Shown one piece after another: positions 37,564 through 46,161 of a stretch of DNA of 64,000 nt. The notes beneath the pieces were generated by a model. It was not told the origin of the DNA and searched no databases. It saw only the letters and a list, made by a program, of their open reading frames with translations. Both the position numbers and the translations under genes were made by a program. Position 1 is the first letter of the stretch. Each line of letters opens with the position of its first letter. Source of the stretch: Lysobacter prati (GTDB lineage: Bacteria; Pseudomonadota; Gammaproteobacteria; Xanthomonadales; Xanthomonadaceae); the NCBI RefSeq assembly GCF_009765215.1, contig NZ_VLNV01000006.1:1-64000 (forward strand). Reading direction: 5' to 3'.

Positions 37564-39012
37564 TCAGCCGACCGAGCCTTCCAGGCTCACTTCCAGCAGC
37601 TTCTTGGCTTCCACCGCGAATTCCATCGGCAGTTCGCGGAACACCGACTTGCAGAAGCCGTCGACGATCATTGACACCGCGTCCTCCGCGCCGATGCCGC
37701 GGCTGCGGCAATAGAACAGCTGGTCGTCGCTGATCTTCGAGGTGGTCGCTTCGTGCTCGACGGTCGCGGTCGGGTGCCTGACCTCGATGTACGGGAAGGT
37801 ATGGGCGCCGCACTTCTTGCCGATCAGCAGGCTGTCGCACTGGGTGTGGTTGCGCGCGCCCTCGGCGCCGCCGAGTACCTTGACCAGGCCGCGGTAGGTG
37901 TTCTGGCCGCGGCCGGCGCTGATGCCCTTGCTGATGATCTTGCTCTTGGTGCGCTTGCCGACGTGGATCATCTTGGTACCGGTGTCGGCCTGCTGGCGGT
38001 GGTGGGTCAGGGCGACCGAGTAGAACTCGCCGGTCGAGTCGTCACCGAGCAGCACGCACGAGGGGTACTTCCAGGTGATCGCCGAACCGGTCTCGACCTG
38101 GGTCCAGGAGATCTTCGAGCGCGCGCCGCGGCACTCGCCACGCTTGGTGACGAAGTTGTAGATGCCACCGACGCCGTTCTCGTCACCCGGGTACCAGTTC
38201 TGCACCGTCGAGTACTTGATCTCGGCATCGTCCAGCGCGACCAGCTCGACCACTGCCGCGTGCAGCTGGTTCTCGTCGCGCATCGGCGCGGTGCAGCCTT
38301 CCAGGTAGGAAACGTAGCTGCCTTCCTCGGCGATGATCAGCGTGCGCTCGAACTGGCCGGTGTTCATGGCGTTGATGCGGAAGTAGGTGCTCAGCTCCAT
38401 CGGGCAGCGCACGCCCTTGGGGATGAACACGAAGCTGCCGTCGGAGAACACCGCCGAGTTAAGCGCGGCGAAGTAGTTGTCGCCGGTCGGCACGACGCTG
38501 CCCAGGTACTGCTTCACCAGCTCCGGGTGGTCGTGGATCGCTTCAGACAGCGAGCAGAAGATGACGCCCTTCTCGGCCAGTTCCTTGCGGAAGGTGGTGC
38601 CGACCGAGACCGAGTCGAACACCGCGTCCACGGCGACGCCGGCCAGCTTGGCGCGCTCGTGCAGCGGCACGCCGAGCTTCTCGTAGGTGTCGAGCAGCTC
38701 CTGCGGCACTTCGTCGAGCGAGGCGTACTTGGCCTTGGGTGCGGAGTAGTAGCTCAGCGCCTGCAGGTCGATCGGGGCGATGTTGAGCTTGGCCCAGTGC
38801 GGCATCGGCATGGTCAGGAAATGCCGGTACGCGGCCAGTCGCCAGTTGGTCATCCACTCCGGCTCGTCCTTCTTGGCCGAGAGCGCACGGATGATGTCCT
38901 CGTTCAGGCCCGGCGGCAGGCTGTCGGATTCGATGTCCGTGACAAAGCCGGCCTCGTACTTGCGGCCAAGCTGCTCATGGATCTCTTTGTTTTCTACTAC
39001 TTCGGTGGCCAT
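37564..39012 (-). CDS. sufB: Fe-S cluster assembly protein SufB
   Basis: The main scaffold subunit that binds the nascent cluster, with SufC and SufD. It shows the family features [100 protein letters not shown]. The C in FYCRSRG is the conserved cluster/sulfur cysteine. At 482 residues it matches SufB. It follows the Rrf2 regulator by 44 bases and is the first structural gene of the operon. Confidence 0.97.
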   Translation of the reverse strand: MATEVVENKEIHEQLGRKYEAGFVTDIESDSLPPGLNEDIIRALSAKKDEPEWMTNWRLAAYRHFLTMPMPHWAKLNIAPIDLQALSYYSAPKAKYASLDEVPQELLDTYEKLGVPLHERAKLAGVAVDAVFDSVSVGTTFRKELAEKGVIFCSLSEAIHDHPELVKQYLGSVVPTGDNYFAALNSAVFSDGSFVFIPKGVRCPMELSTYFRINAMNTGQFERTLIIAEEGSYVSYLEGCTAPMRDENQLHAAVVELVALDDAEIKYSTVQNWYPGDENGVGGIYNFVTKRGECRGARSKISWTQVETGSAITWKYPSCVLLGDDSTGEFYSVALTHHRQQADTGTKMIHVGKRTKSKIISKGISAGRGQNTYRGLVKVLGGAEGARNHTQCDSLLIGKKCGAHTFPYIEVRHPTATVEHEATTSKISDDQLFYCRSRGIGAEDAVSMIVDGFCKSVFRELPMEFAVEAKKLLEVSLEGSVG

Positions 39013-39056
39013 CGGGCTGCCTACAGGATTCGTTGTTGCATGGCGGGCGCGGCCCG

Positions 39057-39512
39057 CTACGCGTTGGCCAGGCGCAGGTCGATGCGCTTGGCCGTGGGTT
39101 CGGGAGGTGGTGGCGGCGCCAGCATCTGTGCCAGCGTGACGCCGCGCAGGGCGTCGATCACCACGTCGTTGATGCGGCGCCAGTTGGCGCGCACGCCGCA
39201 GGACTGCTCGATGCCGCAGTTGCCGGCATGGACGCTGCACTCGGTCATGCCGAGCGGCCCTTCCATGGCGATCACGATCTCCAGCAGGCCGATGTCCTCG
39301 GCCCGGCGGGCAAGACGGTAGCCGCCGTTGGCGCCGCGGAAGCCTTCGACCAGCCCGGCCTGGGCCAGCGGCTTGAGCACCTTGGACACCGTGGTGGCTT
39401 CCAGACCGGCGCGCTCCGCCAGTTCCGAGGCGCTGAGGACAGCGTCGGAACGGTGTGCGAGCACGGTCATGACGACCGTGGCGTAGTCAGTGAGCTTGGT
39501 GACGCGAAGCAT
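39057..39512 (-). CDS. Rrf2 family SUF-system regulator
   Basis: A 151-residue Rrf2 transcription factor, similar to IscR. The winged HTH is at about residues 10-60 ([41 protein letters not shown]), followed by [10 protein letters not shown]. Three cysteines (C92, C99, C105 in [15 protein letters not shown]) have the IscR spacing for a [2Fe-2S] cluster. It heads the suf operon and is preceded by a palindrome overlapping its own promoter, so it probably senses cluster supply and controls the operon. The C-terminus is Pro-rich. Confidence 0.93.
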   Translation of the reverse strand: MLRVTKLTDYATVVMTVLAHRSDAVLSASELAERAGLEATTVSKVLKPLAQAGLVEGFRGANGGYRLARRAEDIGLLEIVIAMEGPLGMTECSVHAGNCGIEQSCGVRANWRRINDVVIDALRGVTLAQMLAPPPPPEPTAKRIDLRLANA

Positions 39513-39535
39513 GGGGGCGGGCCGGTCGGGTTAAT

Positions 39536-39554
39536 CCGTACCGGAATTGTACGG
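39536..39554 (-). promoter_or_regulatory. Rrf2-type operator overlapping the suf operon promoter
   Basis: ccgtaccggaattgtacgg is a 19-base palindrome (ccgtac/gtacgg). On the minus strand it contains the -10 hexamer TACAAT (39551-39546), with a -35 TTGGCT (39574-39569) exactly 17 bases upstream. The repressor encoded by the first gene would block polymerase here. The palindrome and promoter are seen in the sequence; the binding protein is inferred. Confidence 0.72.
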
Positions 39555-39644
39555 TTTCGACCCCGCCCAGCCAAGAACCGGGGCGGAACGCTTCCGTGCC
39601 GCCCTTGGAACGCCCCGTTCAGGCAGCCAGTCCGGCCGGCCCGT

Positions 39645-40193
39645 TCAGGATTCGCTGGCGGTGGCACTCGCTGCCGCCGGCGGCGGGGCAGGCATCACCA
39701 GGTCGAAGTACGGCGGCTGTGGATTCTGTCCCGGCGGGATGAAGGCCGGCGCCGCCTGACCGGCGGGACCGAGCGAGCGCACGAACTGGTAGATCGCGCG
39801 GCGGTCCTCGAGGGTCATGTCGCGAATCGCGAAGTCGGGCATCAGCGGGCGCGTGCGCAGCGTGGCGCTGTAATCGAGCCACTGCGTCTCGGTCATGGTC
39901 GACAGCTTCAGGCGCAGGTTGGTCGGATAGGTCGTGCCCCACGGTCCGCGGAAACCGACCGGCGAACCCACCAGCCACTGGGCCTTGTCGACCGCGCCCT
40001 GGCTCTCCGCGTAGCCAGGCGTGTGGCAGTCATTGCAGCCGGCGGTCCGGGCCAGGTATTCGCCGCGTGCGAGCAGGTCCGTCTTTGCAGGCGCGTCGTG
40101 GTCGCTGCTGGCTTGGCGCGCGTGCTCGCCTTGCTGGCAGGCGGCCAGGGACAAAAGGGTGGTGAGGGTGAGGGCGAATTGGATCGTCTTCAT
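39645..40193 (-). CDS. Monoheme cytochrome c lipoprotein
   Basis: A 182-residue exported protein with a lipobox (LSLAAC, C19 as lipid site) and one heme site C53-C56-H57 (GCNDCHTPG). A plausible Met ligand lies in RPLMPDF near residue 118. The C-terminal tail (after VRSLGPAGQ) is Pro/Ala-rich. The family resembles cytochrome c subunits of periplasmic dehydrogenases or nitrogen/carbon-oxidation accessory cytochromes; the partner is not encoded here. It is divergent from the SET-domain gene. Confidence 0.82.
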   Translation of the reverse strand: MKTIQFALTLTTLLSLAACQQGEHARQASSDHDAPAKTDLLARGEYLARTAGCNDCHTPGYAESQGAVDKAQWLVGSPVGFRGPWGTTYPTNLRLKLSTMTETQWLDYSATLRTRPLMPDFAIRDMTLEDRRAIYQFVRSLGPAGQAAPAFIPPGQNPQPPYFDLVMPAPPPAAASATASES

Positions 40194-40320
40194 CGTTCGT
40201 GCACATCGGGAGGTGACCCACGCCAACGCAGCGATCGCCGCGAACCGGCCAGGCGCGATGGCGCGACGCGACCGATCCGGGCCAGAATGTCCGCCTCCCG
40301 CAATGACTACCGGATTCCGC

Positions 40321-40860
40321 ATGCCGCGCAAGATCGCCGCCCGTCGCTCCGCCATCCATGGCAACGGCGTTTTCGCCGTCCAACCGATCGCCAAGGGCGA
40401 GCGCGTCATCGAGTACAAGGGCCAGCGCCGAACCCACGAGGAAGTCGACGCCGGCGAAAGCGGCGACATCGACACCGGCCACACGTTCCTGTTCACGCTC
40501 AACGACGAGTACGTCATCGACGCCAACTTCAAGGGCAACGACGCGCGCTGGATCAACCACAGCTGCATGCCGAACTGCGAAGCCGTGCTGGAAGAGGACG
40601 ACGGCAAGGATCGCCGCCTGGACAAGGTGTTCATCGAGGCGATGCGCGACATCGCCCCGGGCGAGGAGCTGTCCTACAACTACGGCATCACCCTGGCCGA
40701 GAAGCACACCAGGGAATTGAAGAAGATCTGGGAGTGCCGCTGCGGGTCGCCCGGCTGCACCGGCACGATGCTGCAGCCCAAGTCGGACAAGAAGAAAAAG
40801 AAGCAGGAAAAGAAGAAAGAGAAGATGGCTGACGAGGCGAAGCGGGCCAAGCAGGCCTGA
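40321..40860 (+). CDS. SET domain-containing protein (putative lysine methyltransferase)
   Basis: A 179-residue protein with a complete SET fold: [22 protein letters not shown] (SAM-binding N-SET), [12 protein letters not shown] (NHSCxPN, SAM site and pseudoknot), GEELSYNYG with the catalytic Tyr, and a post-SET zinc motif ECRCGSPGC near 135. A Lys-rich tail ([12 protein letters not shown]) ends the protein. This arrangement is typical of eukaryotic histone methyltransferases but also occurs in some Xanthomonadaceae. No target is evident; secretion signals are not seen. Start: ATG at 40321 ([14 protein letters not shown]); 40303 adds six residues. Confidence 0.85.
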   Translation: MPRKIAARRSAIHGNGVFAVQPIAKGERVIEYKGQRRTHEEVDAGESGDIDTGHTFLFTLNDEYVIDANFKGNDARWINHSCMPNCEAVLEEDDGKDRRLDKVFIEAMRDIAPGEELSYNYGITLAEKHTRELKKIWECRCGSPGCTGTMLQPKSDKKKKKQEKKKEKMADEAKRAKQA

Positions 40861-40957
40861 CGTACCTTCGGGCAATGGTGCCGCACCCGCCGGCACGGCC
40901 ACACTTGGGGTAACGCGCGGCCGATACTGCCGCGCCCCCCGCATCCAAGGAGTTCCC

Positions 40958-41755
40958 ATGAGCCTCGAAGGCAAGGTCGCCATCGTCACCGGTGCCGCCA
41001 GCGGCATCGGCAAGGAGATCGCGTTCGAGCTGGCGCGTGCCGGCGCGGCGATCGCCATCGCCGATCTCAACGCCGAGGGCGCACAAGCCGTCGCGGCCGA
41101 AATCGCCGGCACCGGCGGGCGCGCCGTGGGCCTGGCGATGGACGTCACCGACGAGGCCGCCGTGAACGCCGGTGTCGCCCGCGTGATCGCGGAGCTCGGC
41201 GGCGTCGATATCCTGGTCTCCAACGCCGGCATCCAGATCGTCAACCCGATCGAGCAGTTCGCCTATGCCGACTGGAAGAAGATGCTGGCCATCCACCTCG
41301 ATGGCGCCTTCCTGACCACCAAGGCCGTGCTGCCGCACATGTACGGCGCCGGTGCGGACGGCAAATCCCGCGGCGGTACTGTCATTTACATGGGCTCGGT
41401 CCACTCGCACCTGGCCTCGCCGTTGAAGTCGGCCTACGTCACCGCCAAGCATGGCCTGCTGGGCCTGTCGCGCACGCTGGCCAAGGAAGGGGCGAAGCAC
41501 TCCGTGCGCAGCCATGTCGTCTGCCCTGGCTTCGTGCGCACGCCGCTGGTCGACAAGCAGATTCCGGAGCAGGCGAAGGAACTGGGCATCAGCGAAGAAG
41601 AAGTGGTGAGCCGGGTCATGCTCGGCAACACCGTCGATGGCATCTTCACCACCGTCGAGGACGTCGCCCAGACCGTGCGCTTCCTCGCGCAGTTCCCCAG
41701 CGCGGCGCTGACGGGCCAGAGTTTCGTCGTCAGCCACGGCTGGCACATGCAGTAG
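40958..41755 (+). CDS. bdhA: 3-hydroxybutyrate dehydrogenase (SDR family)
   Basis: A 265-residue short-chain dehydrogenase that interconverts (R)-3-hydroxybutyrate and acetoacetate with NAD. Cofactor motif TGAASGIGK at residues 11-19, NAG at 89-91 (VSNAGI), catalytic S ([16 protein letters not shown]) and Y-x3-K (AYVTAKHG). [30 protein letters not shown] is close to known HBDH proteins, and the length is right. A clear AAGGAG precedes the ATG. It is followed by a long palindrome that probably ends transcription. Confidence 0.92.
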   Translation: MSLEGKVAIVTGAASGIGKEIAFELARAGAAIAIADLNAEGAQAVAAEIAGTGGRAVGLAMDVTDEAAVNAGVARVIAELGGVDILVSNAGIQIVNPIEQFAYADWKKMLAIHLDGAFLTTKAVLPHMYGAGADGKSRGGTVIYMGSVHSHLASPLKSAYVTAKHGLLGLSRTLAKEGAKHSVRSHVVCPGFVRTPLVDKQIPEQAKELGISEEEVVSRVMLGNTVDGIFTTVEDVAQTVRFLAQFPSAALTGQSFVVSHGWHMQ

Positions 41756-41781
41756 CCGGTTACAGAGCCGCTGGAACATTT

Positions 41782-41846
41782 TGTGGGAGGGGCTTCAGCC
41801 CCGATGGACCGCCGGTGGAGCAATCGGGGCTGAAGCCCCTCCCACA
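41782..41846. terminator. Long perfect inverted repeat downstream of bdhA
   Basis: Two 23-base arms (41782-41804 and 41824-41846) are perfect inverted repeats, with a 19-base centre. The arms (tgtgggaggggcttcagcc...) resemble a REP-like element common in Gammaproteobacteria, and part of one arm recurs at 22881-22900. It can fold as a strong hairpin and could end the bdhA message, but has no T-run. The rest of the 314-base gap to 42070 shows no gene. Confidence 0.75.
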
Positions 41847-42069
41847 GGGATCCGCTTCAAGGCGTGATGCATGTCGGGGAAATTTGGTTGTAATGACTAA
41901 CGCCAGTCGGGCGCGGGGCACGACTGCGTATAGGCTGTGCTCCGCTCGGGTACCACGGTGCCCTTGAATGAGCCCAGCACGGACGCTCTGGTCGGATGGC
42001 CGCCTTCAATGGCGGCGGTTGCGGCGGGGAAACCGGTCTGGCAACCCCGATCTCAGAGATTCCCCCTGA

Positions 42070-44301
42070 ATGCACGGCACGCGCGCAACGCTGACCCTGG
42101 CCATCCTGGCCGCCCTGTCCACCCCGGCGATGGGAGTGGAAATCGACGGCCGCATTGATCCGGCCGAGTGGCAGGGTGCGCGCGAGATCACCGACTTCCG
42201 CAAGGTGCAGCCGCTGAGCCGCGAGCCGGCCACGCTGCAGACCAAGGTCTGGGTGATGGCCACGCCCGAGGGCCTGGCGGTGGCCTTCCGCAACAACCAG
42301 CCGGTCGAGACGCGGACCCGGCAGAAGGTGCAGCGCGACTTCGAGGCCCAGGTCGACCGCGTCAACCTGATGATCGACTACGACGGCGACGGCCGCACCG
42401 GCTACAACTTCACGGTCTCCTCGACCGACGGCATCGCCGATGCGGTGATCAGCAACGAAACGCAGTTCAACGACGACTGGGACGGCAACTGGCAGCACGC
42501 GGTCAGCGAGGACGACACCGGCTGGAACGTGGAGATGCTGATCCCGTGGTACATCGCGCCGATGCGCAACGGCAGCGATGGCATGCGCACGGTCAAGGTG
42601 TACTTCGATCGCGTGATCGGATCCACCGGCGAGCGCTCGGCGTGGCCGGCGGCCAGCTTCGAGCGCCCGCGCTTCCTGTCCGATTTCGAGCCGATGCAGA
42701 TGGCGCAGTACAGCCAGTCGCTCCTGGCGATCACGCCGTACGTATCAGGTCTGTACGACAACGTCGGCGGTGACAGCGACTTCGACGGCGGCGCCGACAT
42801 TTTCTGGAAGCCCAACGGCCAGTTCCAGCTCTCGGCGACGATCAACCCCGACTTCGGCCAGGTCGAGAGCGATGACCTGGTGGTGAACTTCAGCGCCACG
42901 GAAACCTTCATCAGCGACAAGCGTCCGTTCTTCACCGAGAACCAGGGCATCTTCGAGTTCACCACGCCGTCGGACTTCAGCCAGCTGCTCTACACCCGCC
43001 GTGTCGGTGGCCCGGCCGACGACGGCAATGGCGCCGGCGACATCACTGCGGCGGTCAAGCTCAACGGCAGCGTCGGCGCGACCAAGTACGGCGTGTTCGC
43101 CGCCGACGAGGCCGACGAGGTTGGCCGCACCTTTGGCGCGTTGCGCGTGGTGCGCGACTTCGCCAGCCAGAACCTTGGCGTGATGCTGACCCAGGTCGAG
43201 CGTCCGTTCCTGGACCGCGAGGCGTCGGTGATGGGCGTGGACCACAACTGGCGCCCGAACCAGCACGTCAGCGTGGAGACACGCGTCATCGGCAGCCAGA
43301 TCGACCAGGACGGCCGTACCAGCGACGACACCGGCGCGACCATGTGGGTCAATTACGAGATGGAAGACGGCTGGCGCCAGCAGTGGCTGGCGATGCATTT
43401 CGGCGAAGAGCTGCAGATCAACGACTTCGGCTATCTCTCGCGCGCCAACCTCAACTACCTCAACTGGCAGGTGATGCGCCGCTTCACCGACCAGCCGGCC
43501 GAATCGCGCTATGCCTCCAAGGACTGGCGCGGCCGCATCAGCGGCACCGACAACGACCATGGCCAGCGCCTGCAACGGCAGCTGCGCATCAGTCGCCAGG
43601 GCGGCCTGCGCAACGGAAGCTCCGAGTACGCGCAGATCAACATCAACAGCGCATTCGTCGACGACCTGCTGACGCGCGGCAACGGCAACGTCAACCTGCC
43701 GCCGAACTTCAACGCGTACCTGGAGTACGAGCGGCCGCGCAAGGGCGACTGGGCGTGGGAGCTGGAGGCTGATGCTTTCAGCGGCGGTCTCGCCGGCAAC
43801 GACAGGATCGGTTTCGATCTGCGGTTTCAGCCGACGTACTTCATCAACGATGCCTTCAGCGTCTACCTGGGCGCGTACTACGAGCAGATCCCGAGTTGGC
43901 TGGTGTGGCAGAACGAAAACCTGATCGGCGAGTTCGACGAGAAGATGATGCAGATCAGCGCCGGCATGGACTGGAACATCGGCAGCAAGCAGGAGCTGCG
44001 GGTGAAGCTGCAGGCGCTGGGGCTGGATGCGCCGCTGCGCCAGGCCTATCGGGTCGATGCAGGCGGCAATTCCATCGCCAGTGCCGATGCCGTCGACGAT
44101 TTCAACGTGCAGAACCTGGGCTTCCAGATTCGTTATCGCTATGAGCTGGCGCCGTTGTCGTACCTCTACGTGGTCTATGGGCGCGGCGGTTACCAGCAGG
44201 AGCCCTTCTCGGAGGACACCGGGCAACTGGTACGCGACAGCCTGGAGCTGCGTGACGACGAGCAGCTGCTGGTCAAGCTGAGCTATCGCTTCGAGATCTG
44301 A
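42070..44301 (+). CDS. DUF5916 protein with CBM9-like N-terminal domain, putative outer-membrane barrel
   Basis: A 743-residue exported protein: signal peptide to about MGVEI, then a CBM9-like beta-sandwich (IDGRIDPAEWQGAREITDFRKVQP, RVNLMIDYDGDGRTGYNFTVSSTDGIADAVI) and from about residue 210 a beta-barrel-like region with alternating hydrophobic residues ending in LLVKLSYRFEI, a typical outer-membrane C-terminus. DGDGRTGYNF could bind calcium. FSATETFISDKRPFFTENQGIFEF is a conserved DUF5916 element. The ligand is unknown, perhaps a carbohydrate. It stands alone; a REP-like repeat follows. Confidence 0.85.
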   Translation: MHGTRATLTLAILAALSTPAMGVEIDGRIDPAEWQGAREITDFRKVQPLSREPATLQTKVWVMATPEGLAVAFRNNQPVETRTRQKVQRDFEAQVDRVNLMIDYDGDGRTGYNFTVSSTDGIADAVISNETQFNDDWDGNWQHAVSEDDTGWNVEMLIPWYIAPMRNGSDGMRTVKVYFDRVIGSTGERSAWPAASFERPRFLSDFEPMQMAQYSQSLLAITPYVSGLYDNVGGDSDFDGGADIFWKPNGQFQLSATINPDFGQVESDDLVVNFSATETFISDKRPFFTENQGIFEFTTPSDFSQLLYTRRVGGPADDGNGAGDITAAVKLNGSVGATKYGVFAADEADEVGRTFGALRVVRDFASQNLGVMLTQVERPFLDREASVMGVDHNWRPNQHVSVETRVIGSQIDQDGRTSDDTGATMWVNYEMEDGWRQQWLAMHFGEELQINDFGYLSRANLNYLNWQVMRRFTDQPAESRYASKDWRGRISGTDNDHGQRLQRQLRISRQGGLRNGSSEYAQININSAFVDDLLTRGNGNVNLPPNFNAYLEYERPRKGDWAWELEADAFSGGLAGNDRIGFDLRFQPTYFINDAFSVYLGAYYEQIPSWLVWQNENLIGEFDEKMMQISAGMDWNIGSKQELRVKLQALGLDAPLRQAYRVDAGGNSIASADAVDDFNVQNLGFQIRYRYELAPLSYLYVVYGRGGYQQEPFSEDTGQLVRDSLELRDDEQLLVKLSYRFEI

Positions 44302-44314
44302 CAGTCGTCCCTGC

Positions 44315-44351
44315 GTCGTTCCCGCGAAGGCGGGAACCCATGGACGTTGCC
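44315..44351. repeat. REP-like palindromic repeat, copy 2
   Basis: A 37-base element differing in one base from that at 1-37, with the palindrome ttcccgc/gcgggaa. It ends two bases before the stop codon of the PIN gene, lying between the DUF5916 gene and the convergent PIN gene. Confidence 0.75.
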
Positions 44352-44352
44352 G

Positions 44353-44784
44353 TTACGGCGTCCACGCATCCGGCGTCAGGATCTCGAACAACCCGTCACG
44401 CCGCGTCCGACGCGCCAGCACCAGCAGCGCGTTGTCGCGGCTGAGCAGCCAGCGGGCGCCGCTGGCGTGTGCAAGCTGAAGGAAGTTCTGGTCGTCGGGG
44501 TCGGCACAGCGCGGCAGCACACCCTCCGGCACGGGCGCCGAGGGCAGCAGCTGGACCCGTGCATCGAACGCAGCAATGGCCGCCGCGCGCGCCGCCTCGT
44601 CCAGCCGCAGCTGCGGGTACGCCAGCACGCGCAACCATTCCTCGCGGCACTCGGCATCGGTCACCGCGACCACGTCGCCCGATTGCAGCGCGGTGCGCAG
44701 TGTCGCCACGCGCGTGTCTGCGAACACGAACAGGTCCAGGCAGACGTTCGTGTCGAGGACGATGCGGGGCCGGATGCTATCCAA
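44353..44784 (-). CDS. PIN domain ribonuclease (putative toxin)
   Basis: A 143-residue PIN-domain protein of the TIGR00305-like putative toxin family. Acidic catalytic residues are seen in VLDTNVCLDL (D near 10), ECREEW, and CADPDDQNF and SRDNALL near the end. No cognate antitoxin gene is adjacent, so it may be an orphan or a housekeeping RNase. The start is unclear: the frame is open to 44847, inside the neighbouring lipoprotein gene; I chose the TTG at 44784 just after that gene's stop because it puts the first PIN strand at the expected place. Confidence 0.72.
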   Translation of the reverse strand: MDSIRPRIVLDTNVCLDLFVFADTRVATLRTALQSGDVVAVTDAECREEWLRVLAYPQLRLDEAARAAAIAAFDARVQLLPSAPVPEGVLPRCADPDDQNFLQLAHASGARWLLSRDNALLVLARRTRRDGLFEILTPDAWTP

Positions 44785-44801
44785 CGAAGACGTGCAATGG
44801 A

Positions 44802-45491
44802 TCAGGGAGCGGTGACTTCGCGGATGTCGGCCGATCCGATCCGCCACGCCCGCTGTTCGGTCGTGGCGCCATCCACGACGGCACGACGCAGGGTGTAGGC
44901 GCCGACGAACTTGCGCTGGCTGCCATCGGCGGCGGTGGCGGTCATCGCCACCGGGACCTCGATGAAGCGCGAACCCGCCGCGGCATCAACGGCGCCCGGC
45001 GCCAGGATCTCGACCGAGACGCCGCTGGTGTCCTTGAAGCCATCGGCGAACTGCTCCGGGGTCTGGCCGCTGGCACGGCCGCCGTCCGACCACAGTGCGT
45101 AGGCGCGGTCGAAGGCGCGGCTATTGATGGCGGCGTAGTAGTCGCGGACGACAGCCATCGCGTCCTGTGCAGTCGGTTCGCTCGTCGCCGTGCCATCCGC
45201 GGCCACTTCGACAGCGGGATCCGGCAGGCCGGATTCGTCGGTCGGCAAGATCGGATTGCCCTGGTCGTCGAGCACGACCCCGTCGACGGCCTGCGGTGGC
45301 GGTCCGATCTGGCCCGGTCCGGGGCGGTCCGGCATGCCGGTCACGCTGCCTTTCGCCTTGCCGGCAGGCGCGGGCAGCGCTTCGGCGCTGTCGCCGTCGC
45401 CACCGCGCTGTCCTTGTGGCTTGTCATCGCTGCAGGCTGCAATCGACGCTGCCAGGGCCAGGCAGGCGATCAGTTTTCGGAACGAGGACAT
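44802..45491 (-). CDS. Hypothetical lipoprotein
   Basis: A 229-residue lipoprotein with lipobox SIAAC (C20). A Pro/Gly-rich linker (about 25-85) precedes a domain near 110-229 that resembles NTF2-like SnoaL/DUF4878 folds (DAMAVVRDYYAAINSRAFDRAYALWSDGGR ... TPEQFADGFKDTSGVSVEI). I do not recognise a named family with certainty. The start at 45491 follows the DUF1439 gene stop by one base, so both are in one operon, and probably both are surface or periplasmic lipoproteins. Confidence 0.8.
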   Translation of the reverse strand: MSSFRKLIACLALAASIAACSDDKPQGQRGGDGDSAEALPAPAGKAKGSVTGMPDRPGPGQIGPPPQAVDGVVLDDQGNPILPTDESGLPDPAVEVAADGTATSEPTAQDAMAVVRDYYAAINSRAFDRAYALWSDGGRASGQTPEQFADGFKDTSGVSVEILAPGAVDAAAGSRFIEVPVAMTATAADGSQRKFVGAYTLRRAVVDGATTEQRAWRIGSADIREVTAP

Positions 45492-45492
45492 G

Positions 45493-46086
45493 TCACTGGT
45501 CCAGGTGCACGACGACCGTGCCGTTCTCGATCGCCGTGGTGCCGATCCGGCGCGAGCCCAGCTTGTCGAGCAGGCTGTTGTCGAATCGGTAAATGGGTTC
45601 GTCGCGCGCGTACTCGCCCAGCCAGGAATTGAGCAGGGCGCGCGAGCTGCCATTCATCGCCCCACCCAGGGTGGGCACATCGACCTGTTCGATGCGTGGA
45701 TCCTTCAGGTGCAGGCCGCGGGTGCCCGGGTCGAAGCGCAGGGCGCTGGTCAGCGCGAAGTGGCCGGCCGGCCGGCTGCTGTCGCTGCCCAGTGCACCCA
45801 GGCCCAGGTCGAAGTCGACGCGCAGGCGGTCCGAACCCTGCGGGATCGTCAGGCGCGGGTTCATCAGCGTCAGCGACACCAGGCCGCCGAGCTTGTCGTA
45901 ATGCTTGGGAAAGTTGCGGTCGAGCGAGGCCTGCAACTGCATCGGCGTGAACCGGACTTCGTTGCCCAGCAGTGCGCCCAGGCCATTGAGGGTCGAGCAG
46001 GCGGCAAGCCCGAAGGCGAGGGCGGCCACGGCGAGGCCGCGCCAGACACTGCGTGGATCAATCAGGAACGAGCGGCGCGAGGACAT
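45493..46086 (-). CDS. DUF1439 family lipoprotein
   Basis: A 197-residue lipoprotein with lipobox LAAC near residue 30, matching the DUF1439 (YceB-like) family: ASLDRNFPKHYDKLGGLVSLTLMNPRLTIPQGSDRLRVDFD near the start and RIGTTAIENGTVVVHL at the end. YceB-type proteins have a lipid-binding (BPI/SMP-like) fold; the role is unclear. ATG at 46086 with GGAG eight bases upstream. First of a two-gene lipoprotein operon. Confidence 0.85.
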   Translation of the reverse strand: MSSRRSFLIDPRSVWRGLAVAALAFGLAACSTLNGLGALLGNEVRFTPMQLQASLDRNFPKHYDKLGGLVSLTLMNPRLTIPQGSDRLRVDFDLGLGALGSDSSRPAGHFALTSALRFDPGTRGLHLKDPRIEQVDVPTLGGAMNGSSRALLNSWLGEYARDEPIYRFDNSLLDKLGSRRIGTTAIENGTVVVHLDQ

Positions 46087-46161
46087 CCGGAACTCCACGG
46101 GTAATGCCCGCGACGATACGCGTGCCGCATGAATGAGAAAAGGCTCATGCCGGCGCCCGCT

